Shown here: in pieces, positions 17,179-25,699 of the stretch
Layout of the letters: each line of letters begins with the position of its first letter
Numbering within the stretch: the stretch's first letter is position 1
NCBI GenBank assembly: GCA_934654605.1
Contig: CAKUGH010000012.1
Location: 1-34,295, forward strand
Reading direction: 5' to 3'
DNA from: an uncultured Collinsella sp.
GTDB taxonomy: Bacteria; Actinomycetota; Coriobacteriia; Coriobacteriales; Coriobacteriaceae
Length of the DNA: 34,295 nucleotides
Program-made: the position numbers and the translations under genes
The notes under the pieces: generated by a model
Databases searched by the model: none
What the model was told of the DNA's origin: nothing
The model's input: the letters and a program-made list of their open reading frames with translations, nothing else

Positions 17179-18507
17179 CTATTCGGCTTGGCTATTTTCG
17201 GATGCAGAAGCCTCGCCCGGCTCGTCTGTCGGCGTGGCGACGGCAGTCCAATCGGGCTCCGCAGGCGTCGCCTCGGGCGCGGAGGCCGGTGCCGGGGCAG
17301 ACGTCGGCGCGGGCGACGTTGCAGGCTCGGGCACAGGTGCCGGCTCAGGCGCAGACTCGGGCACGGGCTCGGGCGCAGGTGCCGGCGAAGCATCCGGAGC
17401 GCTGTAACCCGAAGGAGCGGACTTCTTCTCAAACGGCAACACAAAAGTCAGGACGTCATCCTTGTCCTCGTCGGCCCACTCGCTTGCATAACGCGCAACC
17501 CAATAGCCAACGGCACGATGCTTGAGCATGTTGCCAAAGACCGTGAGGAATACCGTGACAAACGCCGTCAGCACCAAGAACAATACGAGCGTAATGCCAC
17601 CGCCGGTAACAAGCGCCTCAATAGCCGTAGGACGGTAGTAGTAGCTATACATACCGACAGAGGCAATGGTGCCAAAGACGAGCGTCAGGATCCATGTGAT
17701 AACGTTGGCGACCAGACCCGTCAAAAACTCGGGAAGGAACGATGCGCAGAACAGCTTGGTCTTATTGTTCTTAAAGGCCGCCCAGACCTTATCGAGCGAA
17801 AACGCGCTCTCGACGCGACCGGTCACCGCAAAGTGCATCACGGCGATGTCGGCGAACATAGTAAAGAAGACACCCAGGACCGCCGTGGCAATCATAGCCA
17901 GAACAAACAGGCCCAGCGAGCCAAACAGAGCGGCCTCAAGCGCATAGGAGCCGTAATAAGAGTACGCACCCGCGGCACCAATTACCACGCTCTCCACCAG
18001 CGAAAGCGCTACACCAATAACGGGAATAGCCGCGATAACCTTGAGCACGCTCGAAATAACGCCCGAAAAGACGCCAAGGCCAAACGACGTGGAACGCATC
18101 AACGGACGATCCATGCCGTCATCGACCTTGAGCGACAGGTCGCGACCCCATTCGATGCCAAAGCCAGAACCGCACGCGCTTGCCACACAGGCAGCCAAAA
18201 AGCCGAAGGCAGCCGCGATACCGCCGATAACGGGAATGAAGAGCACGAGCACCGACACGACACAGATGAGCGCCGGCAAAAAGGCAATCTGGCACACGCG
18301 CTGCAGCACGCCCGGCGTCTTGGTCATGTCTTCAAACGCCTGAGCTACACAGCCCTTGGGCACGTTCACATTAGGCTGAGGAACAAACTGCTGAGGCTGA
18401 GACTGCCCCTGAGGAGCAGAGGTTGCAGCACCGGCATTAGGGGCGCCACACGCGCCACAGAACTTGTCGTTATCGCCCATGGGGGCGCCACACTGCGAAC
18501 AGAACAT
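17179..18507 (-). CDS. Zinc-ribbon multi-pass membrane protein with acidic Pro/Ala tail
   Basis: About 442 residues, function unknown. It starts with a zinc ribbon (MFCSQCG and KFCGACG, two CxxC pairs). After a Gln/Pro linker come about seven hydrophobic segments (roughly residues 80-350), with Gly/Ala-rich helices like those of YIP1/DUF-type polytopic proteins. The last 85 residues are Pro-Ala-Glu-Ser-rich and probably disordered. The frame opens 31 codons further upstream, but ATG 18507 gives the canonical MFCxxCG start and has AAGGG 9 bases ahead. It shares the zinc-ribbon head with the DUF4234 protein 193 bp downstream but a terminator lies between. Confidence 0.82.
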   Translation of the reverse strand: MFCSQCGAPMGDNDKFCGACGAPNAGAATSAPQGQSQPQQFVPQPNVNVPKGCVAQAFEDMTKTPGVLQRVCQIAFLPALICVVSVLVLFIPVIGGIAAAFGFLAACVASACGSGFGIEWGRDLSLKVDDGMDRPLMRSTSFGLGVFSGVISSVLKVIAAIPVIGVALSLVESVVIGAAGAYSYYGSYALEAALFGSLGLFVLAMIATAVLGVFFTMFADIAVMHFAVTGRVESAFSLDKVWAAFKNNKTKLFCASFLPEFLTGLVANVITWILTLVFGTIASVGMYSYYYRPTAIEALVTGGGITLVLFLVLTAFVTVFLTVFGNMLKHRAVGYWVARYASEWADEDKDDVLTFVLPFEKKSAPSGYSAPDASPAPAPEPVPESAPEPAPVPEPATSPAPTSAPAPASAPEATPAEPDWTAVATPTDEPGEASASENSQAE

Positions 18508-18657
18508 CGAAATCATCCCTTCGTATCTAGAGCGAATCACCTGGATCGCAAACGATGTCTTTGGCATCATTATCGCCCAATGTGGGGACAAATACTCCAA
18601 GATGACCGATTTGCAACGTAGCCGGCTCTACCCAATGATTCGAAGCGGGCACCCGGA

Positions 18658-19680
18658 CTAGTTCGTGCCGCGGAAGCCCTTGCCGACGATCTCGGAACTG
18701 TCGACGATGGTGATGAAGGCGTCGGGGTCAATCTCGCGGGTATAGCGGCGCAGTTGCACTGCCTCGCGACGGCTCAGCACGCTCATAATCACCGTGACGC
18801 ACTTGCCCGAGAAGGCGCCGTAGCCACGGCTGATCGTTGCCGTACGGTTGAGATGCTTGACGATAAACTCCTCGACTTTGCGCGGTTCGGCGCAAATAAT
18901 CGTACAGACCTTGCGCAGATGAATGCTCTCGATGGCCTTATCGACGACGAGCGTCTTGGCAAACAGGCCAAGCACGCAGTACAGGCCGACGCGCGGGCCA
19001 TACAGAAAAGCGGCGATGGTCACGATGCCGATATCGACTAGCAGCAGGGCGCGGCCAATCTCGAGCGTGGTGCGGCGCTTGAGGATCATGGCAAGGATGT
19101 CGGTGCCACCCGTCGAGGCGCCGATGTCAAAGACGATTGCGCTGCCCAGCGCCGGCAAGATGACGGCAAAGCACAGGTCAAGCCACATGTCGCCTGTGAG
19201 CGAAACATCGGTCGGAATGAAGAGCTCAAACAGCGAAACGTAGGCCGAAAGAGCAAACGAGGCAAAGACGCTCCAAAGGATTGCCTTGCGCTCCAAAAAG
19301 ATAAAGCCCAGGATGACCAGGACCGCGTTGATGATCCACATAAAGACGCCGACGGGCAAAGTCGGGAACAGCGTGGATAGGATGACCGATACGCCCGAGG
19401 TGCCGCCGAAGGCAAAGTGATTAGGGGTTTTAAAGGCCACGATGGCAAACGCCGTGAGAATCAAGCCCAGGTTGAGCTCGGCAAAAAAGCGCGGAAAGCC
19501 TGGCTCCTGGCTGCGCTTGCGGCCGGCGCGCTCGCCACGTTCGATATCCTCGCGACCGACAACGCGCTCCATCGGCACCACCGGAGGACGATGTACCTCC
19601 TCGGCGGCACGCGACGCCGCCTCTGCCGCAGCGGCCTCAATCGCCCATGCTTTGCTTTCGGTCTCGTGTTCGTCGGCCAT
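18658..19680 (-). CDS. YitT family membrane protein with DUF2179 domain
   Basis: 340 residues. The membrane part (about 65-250) holds five hydrophobic segments, including NHFAFGGTSGVSVIL, the family's conserved Gly-Gly-Thr-Ser-Gly-type loop, and GASTGGTDILAMILKRR. The C-terminal soluble part (about 255-340) is DUF2179-like and ends IVDSSEIVGKGFR, the usual ending. The first 65 residues are a charged, Ala/Glu/Arg-rich cytoplasmic extension not typical of YitT. Transport substrate unknown. ATG 19680 has GAGGGG 8 bases upstream. No operon partner: terminator-like hairpins border both sides. Confidence 0.9.
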   Translation of the reverse strand: MADEHETESKAWAIEAAAAEAASRAAEEVHRPPVVPMERVVGREDIERGERAGRKRSQEPGFPRFFAELNLGLILTAFAIVAFKTPNHFAFGGTSGVSVILSTLFPTLPVGVFMWIINAVLVILGFIFLERKAILWSVFASFALSAYVSLFELFIPTDVSLTGDMWLDLCFAVILPALGSAIVFDIGASTGGTDILAMILKRRTTLEIGRALLLVDIGIVTIAAFLYGPRVGLYCVLGLFAKTLVVDKAIESIHLRKVCTIICAEPRKVEEFIVKHLNRTATISRGYGAFSGKCVTVIMSVLSRREAVQLRRYTREIDPDAFITIVDSSEIVGKGFRGTN

Positions 19681-19801
19681 TACGGCAACCCCTCGTTAAC
19701 AATTTGGAAACAATGCGCCCATTAGGGTAACGCGGAACGCGAAGATTGCAACCCTTAGTTAGACGAGCGGCATGGCTGCATCGAGGGCATACAGAAAACG
19801 A

Positions 19802-19829
19802 CCGACCGCGCTTTTGCTTGCGCGGCCGG
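19802..19829 (-). terminator. Terminator of the amaP-DUF2273-asp23 operon
   Basis: The arms 19802-19811 and 19820-19829 pair over 10 bp with one mismatch around TTTTGCTT. On the minus strand TCGTTTTCTGT follows. It lies about 60 bp past the asp23 stop. Confidence 0.7.
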
Positions 19830-19852
19830 CCGTTTGACGTTTTCGCAGATAA

Positions 19853-19889
19853 AACCTGCCAAAACAAACCTGTCCCTTTTTGGTAGGTT
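19853..19889. repeat. Loop-tagged hairpin overlapping the asp23 stop codon
   Basis: AACCTGCCAAAA (19853-19864) pairs with TTTTGGTAGGTT (19878-19889) with one G-U. The loop CAAACCTGTCCCT carries the CCTGTCCC tag found in the hairpins at 22471 and 24726. The right arm includes two bases of the asp23 stop codon. Confidence 0.8.
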
Positions 19890-20406
19890 ACTCGTGCTGG
19901 CTGGTGCGGTGCTCGTACTCCTCGGGGGTGATGACGTCCTCGATACGCAGGTTGACGCCTGCCACCTCAAGGCCGGTCATCGCAGCCAGGCGCTCGGTGA
20001 CGCGTGCCTTAACGTCGTCAAAGATCGCAGGGGCATAGGCGCCGTACTCGATGATGACCGAGATGTTGACGACCACGCGGTTGTCGTCGGTGACCTCGAC
20101 CGTCACGCCCTTGGTCAGGTTCTCGGCACCAAACTGCTCCTGCACAAAGTGCATGAGGTTGCCCTTCATGCCCAGCACGTGCGGCACCTCGCGGGTTGCC
20201 ATGGCGACGATCTTCTCAATCACGCCGTTGGAATAGGTCAGCGAGTCCTCGGACTCGTCCGCCTCCTCATCGTCCTCGTCCGTCTCGCCTTCAGACTCAA
20301 CCTCGACGAGCGCCTCATCCTCGAGCGTCGCGTCCTCGGCCTCGACGACGGCCTCGTTCGCCTCGAGCTCGGTATCGGCCACATCGACCTTCGTATTAAA
20401 AGCCAT
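19888..20406 (-). CDS. Asp23/Gls24 family envelope stress protein
   Basis: 172 residues. The first 55 are strongly acidic (long Glu/Asp runs) and probably disordered. The Asp23 domain follows: LTYSNGVIEKIVAMATREV, GVTVEVTDDNRVVVNISVIIEYG and VTERLAAMTGLEVAGVNLRIEDV. In staphylococci Asp23 is a cytoplasmic protein anchored to the membrane by AmaP and tied to the cell-envelope stress response. Here amaP and DUF2273 genes lie directly upstream in the same order as in such operons, supporting the same role (inference). ATG 20406 has GGAGG ahead. Confidence 0.93.
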   Translation of the reverse strand: MAFNTKVDVADTELEANEAVVEAEDATLEDEALVEVESEGETDEDDEEADESEDSLTYSNGVIEKIVAMATREVPHVLGMKGNLMHFVQEQFGAENLTKGVTVEVTDDNRVVVNISVIIEYGAYAPAIFDDVKARVTERLAAMTGLEVAGVNLRIEDVITPEEYEHRTSQHE

Positions 20407-20450
20407 GGTTCCTCCTTATGCCTGCCGCGGATGCGACAGTCGAATACGTA

Positions 20451-20828
20451 TTAGCGGCCGCTAAACAGACGGCCGAAGAAGTTGACGATACCGTTTTCGC
20501 CGTCGCGAATCTGGCCGATCACGGCACCGATCAGCACAAAGAATGCGATGACGAGCGTATCCCACAGGCCCAGCGTGAGCACCAGCACGGCGAGGATAAA
20601 GCCGGCGACGGCACCAAGTGTAGTGTTGGGATGGCGCACGGCATAGCTCCAGATGGCAGCGCCCGTGCCCTTGATGAGACCCATGGCTTCGTCAAAGTCG
20701 TTGGCGGCGGCGTCATGCCGCTCGCTGGCCTCGGGCTTGGTGTCGGCGGGCTCGCCTGCCGGCGTAGCGCTCTGGTCGATCGCTAAGCGCGGCGCGCGGG
20801 CGGTCTTATCTTGATTGGTATCACTCAC
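20451..20828 (-). CDS. DUF2273 small membrane protein
   Basis: About 125 residues. A polar N-terminal half is followed by WSYAVRHPNTTLGAVAGF and two hydrophobic segments (about 75-112), ending GIVNFFGRLFSGR, which fits DUF2273, a small partner of Asp23 operons. The frame is open far upstream, but GTG 20828 has GGAGG 6 bases ahead and overlaps the amaP stop by eight bases (GTGAGTGA), which indicates translational coupling. It lies between amaP and asp23. Confidence 0.85.
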   Translation of the reverse strand: MSDTNQDKTARAPRLAIDQSATPAGEPADTKPEASERHDAAANDFDEAMGLIKGTGAAIWSYAVRHPNTTLGAVAGFILAVLVLTLGLWDTLVIAFFVLIGAVIGQIRDGENGIVNFFGRLFSGR

Positions 20829-21366
20829 CGGAAACCTCCACGGTCTGGACGGTAGTCTTGGACGGCAAAAAACGGACGCGCACGGTCGTGCCCGGCGTGC
20901 CGAGCATGGTATCGCAGGCCTTCTCGATGCGCTGCTGCATCGAGGTGGCAAGAGCGGCAACGTCCTTATCATCGAGCGCGATGGCCTCTACCTTAAAACG
21001 AACGCGCGACTCGTCGGAGCCTTGAACGCGTGCCTCGATATGCTCAACCATCACACGATCATCGCACTCCGCCGCGGCACGGGCACACGAGGAAAGCGCT
21101 GCGAGCGTGACCTCGATATTGCGCTCCCCCGCCGGATGCACGTAGGACGGCTCGCGACGCGCGAACATCAAGCGGAAAAACCCGATGAGCACGCCAAGCG
21201 CCACGATGGCGGCGCACACCGTAACGACGACGCGAGGCATGGTGTCACGCAACAGCAGCATAAAGCGATACGTATACGGTCCCCAGAACTGGCAGACAAG
21301 CGTGCCCAGCGCCACGATGGCGGCGGCAAGGTACACGATTGCTAGGGCTCGTTTGAGCACGCGCAT
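20821..21366 (-). CDS. amaP: Alkaline-shock membrane anchor AmaP
   Basis: 181 residues. Two N-terminal membrane helices (about 7-27 and 44-64) are followed by a soluble domain with NIEVTLAALSSCARAAAE and VRFKVEAIALDDKDVAALATSMQQRI, typical of AmaP, which docks Asp23 to the membrane. AAAGGAG lies 6 bases before ATG 21366. A perfect TATAAT on the minus strand (21417-21422) lies 50 bp upstream, without a good -35. First gene of the amaP-DUF2273-asp23 operon. Confidence 0.88.
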   Translation of the reverse strand: MRVLKRALAIVYLAAAIVALGTLVCQFWGPYTYRFMLLLRDTMPRVVVTVCAAIVALGVLIGFFRLMFARREPSYVHPAGERNIEVTLAALSSCARAAAECDDRVMVEHIEARVQGSDESRVRFKVEAIALDDKDVAALATSMQQRIEKACDTMLGTPGTTVRVRFLPSKTTVQTVEVSGE

Positions 21367-21425
21367 GCGGCGCTCCTTTCGGGTCTCGGTCCACAGAATG
21401 CAAAACGATTCGCATCATTATAAAA

Positions 21426-21463
21426 GAGCCGGGTCCGGTGCTCTACGCACGCGGATCCGGCTC
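21426..21463 (-). terminator. Terminator of yebC
   Basis: GAGCCGGGTCCG (21426-21437) pairs with CGGATCCGGCTC (21452-21463) over 12 positions with one mismatch-type pair. On the minus strand TTTTATAATG follows. It lies 70 bp past the yebC stop. Confidence 0.8.
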
Positions 21464-21532
21464 ATCTATTCCACGAGGCTTGCATGCTCGCTTCATTATG
21501 CCCAGATATGCGCGGCTTAACCCGCGCGGACG

Positions 21533-22339
21533 CTACTCCTCCTCGAGGGCAGCGATGACCTCGTCGGTCATATCCATGGTGCTGTAGACGTCCTGGACGT
21601 CGTCGAGCTCCTCGAGACGGTCGATGAGGCGCTGGACCTTCTTGGCATCGGTGCCGGAGACCTCGGTCGGGGTGGTCGGGACCATGGTGGTCTCGGAGCC
21701 CTTGACCTGGACGCCCTGCTCCTCGAGTGCCTTGGAGACAGCCATGACGTCGTTAGCAGCGGTCCAGACGATCCACTCCTCGCCGGCGTCCTCGTAGTCC
21801 TCGCCACCGGCCTCGGCGATGGCCATCATGAACTCATCCTCGTCACCGGCAGCACCGTTGGCGATCATGGTCTCCTTCTTGGCGTTCTCGTCCAGGATCT
21901 CCTTGGCGACGACGATCTGGCCCTTGCGCTCAAACTGGAAGGCGACGGAGCCGGAGGTGCCCAGGTTGCCACCAGCGTGGGAGAAGGCGGAACGGACATC
22001 GGCGGCAGTGCGGTTGCGGTTATCGGTTAGGCAGTCAACGTAGACGGCGACACCGGCGGGACCATAGCCCTCGTACACGATGTTCTCGTAGACGGCGGCA
22101 TCGGCACCCGAACCAAAAGCCTTGTCGATAGCGGACTTGATCTTGTCCTTAGGCATGGACTGAGCCTTGGCCTTGGCAACGGCAGCAGCGAGGCTGGCGT
22201 TGTTCTCGGGCAGCGGGTCGCCGCCGAGACGGGCAGCAACGGTGATGTTGCGGCTCAGCTTGGAGAAGAGGGCGGAACGCTTGGCGTCCTGCGCGCCCTT
22301 ACGATGCTTGGTTGTGGCCCACTTAGAGTGTCCGGACAT
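21533..22339 (-). CDS. YebC/PmpR family DNA-binding protein
   Basis: 268 residues. MSGHSKWATTKHRKGAQDAKR is the strongly conserved family start, followed by LPENNASLAAAVAKAKAQ, YEGYGPAGVAVYVDCLTDN and the GGNLGTSGSVAFQF block. The family includes transcription regulators and, in more recent work, proteins that help ribosomes pass proline stretches and the mitochondrial TACO1 translation activator. The insertion GAAGDEDEFMMAIAEAGGEDYEDAGEEW is acidic. ATG 22339 has AGGAGAC close upstream. Single-gene unit ended by the 21426 hairpin. Confidence 0.95.
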   Translation of the reverse strand: MSGHSKWATTKHRKGAQDAKRSALFSKLSRNITVAARLGGDPLPENNASLAAAVAKAKAQSMPKDKIKSAIDKAFGSGADAAVYENIVYEGYGPAGVAVYVDCLTDNRNRTAADVRSAFSHAGGNLGTSGSVAFQFERKGQIVVAKEILDENAKKETMIANGAAGDEDEFMMAIAEAGGEDYEDAGEEWIVWTAANDVMAVSKALEEQGVQVKGSETTMVPTTPTEVSGTDAKKVQRLIDRLEELDDVQDVYSTMDMTDEVIAALEEE

Positions 22340-22470
22340 ACGTGTCTCCTATCGGTTTCGACCTAAAGCCCAGCGCAGATGCTCGGGCAATATAAACAAA
22401 CGTCGTTATGATATACCTACTGGCCTGCGAGATAAACCCCAAAATGAAGGCGTCGTGATGATACAGTCCC

Positions 22471-22503
22471 TTGGTGCAAAGTAACCTGTCCCCTTTGCAC
22501 TAA
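22471..22503. repeat. Loop-tagged hairpin at the DUF6020 gene 3' end
   Basis: TTGGTGCAAAG (22471-22481) pairs with CTTTGCACTAA (22493-22503), 11 bp with one G-U. The loop TAACCTGTCCC has the same CCTGTCCC tag as the hairpins at 19853 and 24726, though the stem is unrelated. It lies one base past the stop codon at 22505-22507. On the minus strand no T-run follows. Confidence 0.8.
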
Positions 22504-22504
22504 A

Positions 22505-24688
22505 TTAGGACCAGAGGAGGTCGCTGCGGGTGATGGTGGCGCCGATGGCAAAGGGCATGCAGGCGATGACCGGATACAGGTAGCGCATGTAGGTCGAGCC
22601 GTTACAGGGACCGATCAGGCACACGGCGAGTACGCCCAGCAGCGGCACCCAAATGGCCAGCCCGCGCCACGAATGGCGGCGCAACAGGTAGACCACCACG
22701 GCGATCATAATCCACACGTAGGTAGCCGAGCTCATGGCGAGCGAGATAAACGGGATGCGCTGTACTGCCACGCGATACAGGTTGATCAGGTGGTCGCACC
22801 AGCGCACAACCTTGCTATCGACCGGATGGAAGTCAAAGTACTTGAGGTTATCGGGCTTCGCCATAATCTCGGCACTGCGCGCCGTGCTGTAGACCCACGC
22901 ATCGCGGGCACTCGGATAAAAGTAGCCGTAGTAGTTATTGATGAGCGCCGAGATATAGCACTCGGGATCCTTTTTGAACATCTGGGCCCACACCTCAAAA
23001 TAGGCCTTGATGTCCTCCTGCGAGGCGTACTCGTTAAAGCAATTTTTGACGGCGTCCGACTTATCCGGGTTGTAACGGCGGCCCAGATTCTCGTACTTGA
23101 GTACACGGTCGATCACGGCACGCTCTTCGTCGGTCACCAAACCGTCGCAAGGAGCCTCCACGATGGTGCCGTCCTCCTTAACCGTGGGATTGACGCCCGA
23201 GTTAAGGCCATCGTGTTTTTGCACAAAGCGAGCCGTCTGCTGAAACGGAATCGAGAGGATTTCGCGCTTGGAACTAGGCGTGATATCGTGTGCCGGCATA
23301 AAGATCTTGGTGAAGTACATATTAGAGACGAGGCAGAGCGCGAGCACTGCAAGAACCCCCACCCAGCGGAAACGCGGAGTAACGCCCACAGGCGCAGCAC
23401 CCGACTGCCTGGCTGCACGACGAGCCGCATGAGCGTCCCAGGCACAAAACGCTGCCGCGATTACGCATGCCGCCAGCGGAAAGACCAGGCCGCCATTGCG
23501 CAAAAACGTCGAGCCCATGGCACTCAGTGCAAGCAGCAGCCAATCGTGGCGCGCAAAGAGCACGGGGGCCTTCTCGCCCGCACGCTCGGCATTGGCATCT
23601 CGGCGGGGCAGGCCACATGCCACGAGCTTGACGGTCTGCACCAGTAGCAGCAAAAACGCGTCGGCAAAGAGCACGTCTTTGGTGAGCAGCGCCGCGTAGT
23701 TGGAGAACATCGGCATAAACGCAAAGAACAGCAGGATAATGCCGCGGACCGGCAGACTCACGCCCAACTTGCGCAGCGACGAGACGGAATAGGCCATGCA
23801 GGCGGCCGTGATGACAAACTGGGTGCAGGTGTAGATGGCAAGGCCTGCGTTGGCGCTGTTGAACAGCGAAAGCCCCAGCTGGACGCACGAACCGATGATA
23901 GCCGTGTGTACCACGGGGTGATGTCCGTTGAGCAACACGTTGGGATTGAGCAGACGCAGGTAGTCACTCGTGCCGTTGGGGTAGTTGAACCACTGGCGAA
24001 TCTGCGCACCCGTATCTCCCATAAAAAGACCGGGCAGCGAAGCGATGAGCGTGGGCGCCCAGGCGATCATAAGAACCAGGAAGGGCCCGGCAAAGGGATG
24101 GACCGAGAGCACGGCGTGAGCTACACGCCATACGCGGCCAAAGTGCGCTTCGGAAAACGGAATGCGCCGAGAGCTCAGCCAATCTAGACACTCAAAGGCA
24201 AGGTAGAAGGCGACGACCGCCAAGAGCATCCAGCCCACACCGCCTATCCAGGCGCAGATGATGCGGGCCTTGTCGCCGAGCACGATCTCGGCTGAATCGA
24301 TGAGGTCGTAGCTGCGGCCGAACACCATGCAGACGGCAAAGAACAGCGACGGAAGGACCACCGAGGGACGCCAAGCGTCGCCGCGGCCAAAGAATACGTA
24401 GCGAAACGGCAGCGTAAGCAGGCAGGCAAGCGCAAGCAGCATGACCGCGTCGGTATGGCCGGCAAACGAGAGGAGCACCTCGTAGCACACGTACAGCATG
24501 CCCGAGGCTTTGGGGTCAATCGCCAAGACCGCGTTGCTCGACACCGGGGCGGGATCGATGGAAAACGCCGTGGTCGCCAACAGCGCGAGCAAAAATGCGA
24601 TGAGCGTCTGCTTGGCGGGGTAGCGCTTAAACCAGACGATGCGGGCAGCGTCGCGCGCAGCCGTTGTGGAGAGGTCGGAATCCTTCAC
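22505..24688 (-). CDS. DUF6020 polytopic membrane protein, candidate GT-C glycosyltransferase
   Basis: 727 residues with about 12 hydrophobic segments. A long extracytoplasmic region lies at about 460-620. Conserved-looking polar motifs sit in the first large outer loop: GLFMGDTGAQIRQWFNYPNG followed by NGHHPVVHT. An acidic residue plus His-His-Pro in such a loop recalls GT-C enzymes that use lipid-linked sugars, but no enzyme activity has been shown for DUF6020 to my knowledge. GTG 24688 is the start, with AAAGG 11 bases ahead. It follows lgt by 81 bp, across the 24726 hairpin. Function remains a guess. Confidence 0.78.
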   Translation of the reverse strand: MKDSDLSTTAARDAARIVWFKRYPAKQTLIAFLLALLATTAFSIDPAPVSSNAVLAIDPKASGMLYVCYEVLLSFAGHTDAVMLLALACLLTLPFRYVFFGRGDAWRPSVVLPSLFFAVCMVFGRSYDLIDSAEIVLGDKARIICAWIGGVGWMLLAVVAFYLAFECLDWLSSRRIPFSEAHFGRVWRVAHAVLSVHPFAGPFLVLMIAWAPTLIASLPGLFMGDTGAQIRQWFNYPNGTSDYLRLLNPNVLLNGHHPVVHTAIIGSCVQLGLSLFNSANAGLAIYTCTQFVITAACMAYSVSSLRKLGVSLPVRGIILLFFAFMPMFSNYAALLTKDVLFADAFLLLLVQTVKLVACGLPRRDANAERAGEKAPVLFARHDWLLLALSAMGSTFLRNGGLVFPLAACVIAAAFCAWDAHAARRAARQSGAAPVGVTPRFRWVGVLAVLALCLVSNMYFTKIFMPAHDITPSSKREILSIPFQQTARFVQKHDGLNSGVNPTVKEDGTIVEAPCDGLVTDEERAVIDRVLKYENLGRRYNPDKSDAVKNCFNEYASQEDIKAYFEVWAQMFKKDPECYISALINNYYGYFYPSARDAWVYSTARSAEIMAKPDNLKYFDFHPVDSKVVRWCDHLINLYRVAVQRIPFISLAMSSATYVWIMIAVVVYLLRRHSWRGLAIWVPLLGVLAVCLIGPCNGSTYMRYLYPVIACMPFAIGATITRSDLLWS

Positions 24689-24725
24689 AGTCCAAAAAGC
24701 CTTTCTAGAAACCTATCAAACTTGG

Positions 24726-24768
24726 CAAAACCACCACAAAGGTGCCTGTCCCCTTTGTGGTGGTTTTG
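24726..24768. repeat. Loop-tagged hairpin at the lgt 3' end
   Basis: CAAAACCACCACAAAG (24726-24741) is an exact inverted copy of 24753-24768. The 11-base loop GTGCCTGTCCC carries the shared CCTGTCCC tag. It lies one base past the lgt stop at 24770-24772. On the minus strand GCCAAGTTTGATAGG follows, a poor terminator tail. Confidence 0.85.
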
Positions 24769-24769
24769 G

Positions 24770-25591
24770 TTAGGCGTCGAGGTAGATGCGCTGGGGGCGA
24801 TTGCGGTGTCGGGCAAAGATGATGAGCGCCAGGCCTGCGATTACAAGCGGCAGGCTCAGCAGCTGGCCCATGGTGATAACGCCCCCCAGCAGATAACCCA
24901 GCTGGGCATCGGGCACGCGCACGAACTCGACGAGGAAGCGGACGATGCCGTAGCCCATCACGAACACGCCCATAAACGTGCCCTGGGGCAGCAGCGGCTT
25001 TTTGCGGCTGAGCACCTGCAGGATGCAAAAGAGCACGATGCCCTCGAGAAACGCCTCGTAGAGCTGGGAGGGATGGCGCGGCATGTCGCCTGCGGTGCCG
25101 CCAAAAATCACGCCCCAGGGCAGATCGGTCGGCTTGCCCCACAGCTCACCGTTCACGAAGTTGGCGCAACGGCCCAGGCACAGGGCCAGCGGAGCGCCGA
25201 TGACGGCAAGGTCGGCGATGGTCCATGCATCGAGCTTATAGATGCGGCACACGAGCACGCCACCGATGATGCCGCCCACCAGGCCGCCATGAAAACTCAT
25301 GCCGCCCTCGTTGGTGGCAAAGATCTCGAGCGGATGGGCCCAATAGTAGCCATCGCCGTAAAAGACGACATAGAACAGGCGGGCGCCGATAATGAGGCCG
25401 AAGACTACGCCGACCACGACGCTCGTCAGGTCGTCAATCGTGATGTTAAAGCCCCAACGGCGCTGCGTGCGGTACATGACGACCGCCGTGAGCAGGGCGC
25501 CGACCACATAGGCCAGACCGTACCAGTAGATGGTGATGGGACCCGCCGAAATCGCGACGGGATCAAGCATATGGTAGAGGTCGTTGAGCAT
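24770..25591 (-). CDS. lgt: Prolipoprotein diacylglyceryl transferase Lgt
   Basis: Transfers diacylglycerol from phosphatidylglycerol to the lipobox cysteine of prolipoproteins, in the cytoplasmic membrane. 273 residues with about seven membrane segments. The signature GGMSFHGGLVGG carries His101, and GRCANFVNGELWG carries Arg141, Asn144, Asn147 and Glu149, which line the active site in known Lgt. RHPSQLYEA is the further conserved block. ATG 25591 has AGGGG 6 bases upstream. 108 bp after the NifU-like gene, with a terminator between. Confidence 0.97.
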   Translation of the reverse strand: MLNDLYHMLDPVAISAGPITIYWYGLAYVVGALLTAVVMYRTQRRWGFNITIDDLTSVVVGVVFGLIIGARLFYVVFYGDGYYWAHPLEIFATNEGGMSFHGGLVGGIIGGVLVCRIYKLDAWTIADLAVIGAPLALCLGRCANFVNGELWGKPTDLPWGVIFGGTAGDMPRHPSQLYEAFLEGIVLFCILQVLSRKKPLLPQGTFMGVFVMGYGIVRFLVEFVRVPDAQLGYLLGGVITMGQLLSLPLVIAGLALIIFARHRNRPQRIYLDA

Positions 25592-25617
25592 ATCGATCCC
25601 CTGCTCCCTACATACAA

Positions 25618-25650
25618 ATGCGGCCGCGGGCCTTACGCTCGCAGCCGCAT
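25618..25650 (-). terminator. Terminator of the NifU-like gene
   Basis: ATGCGGCCGCGGGC (25618-25631) pairs with GCTCGCAGCCGCAT (25637-25650), 14 positions with two G-U type mismatches. On the minus strand TTTGTATG follows. It lies 50 bp past the stop at 25700. Confidence 0.65.
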
Positions 25651-25699
25651 ATTTGGGCGTAACGTCTATGCGGCACGCATGGTCCGCAGGTTTCGCATC

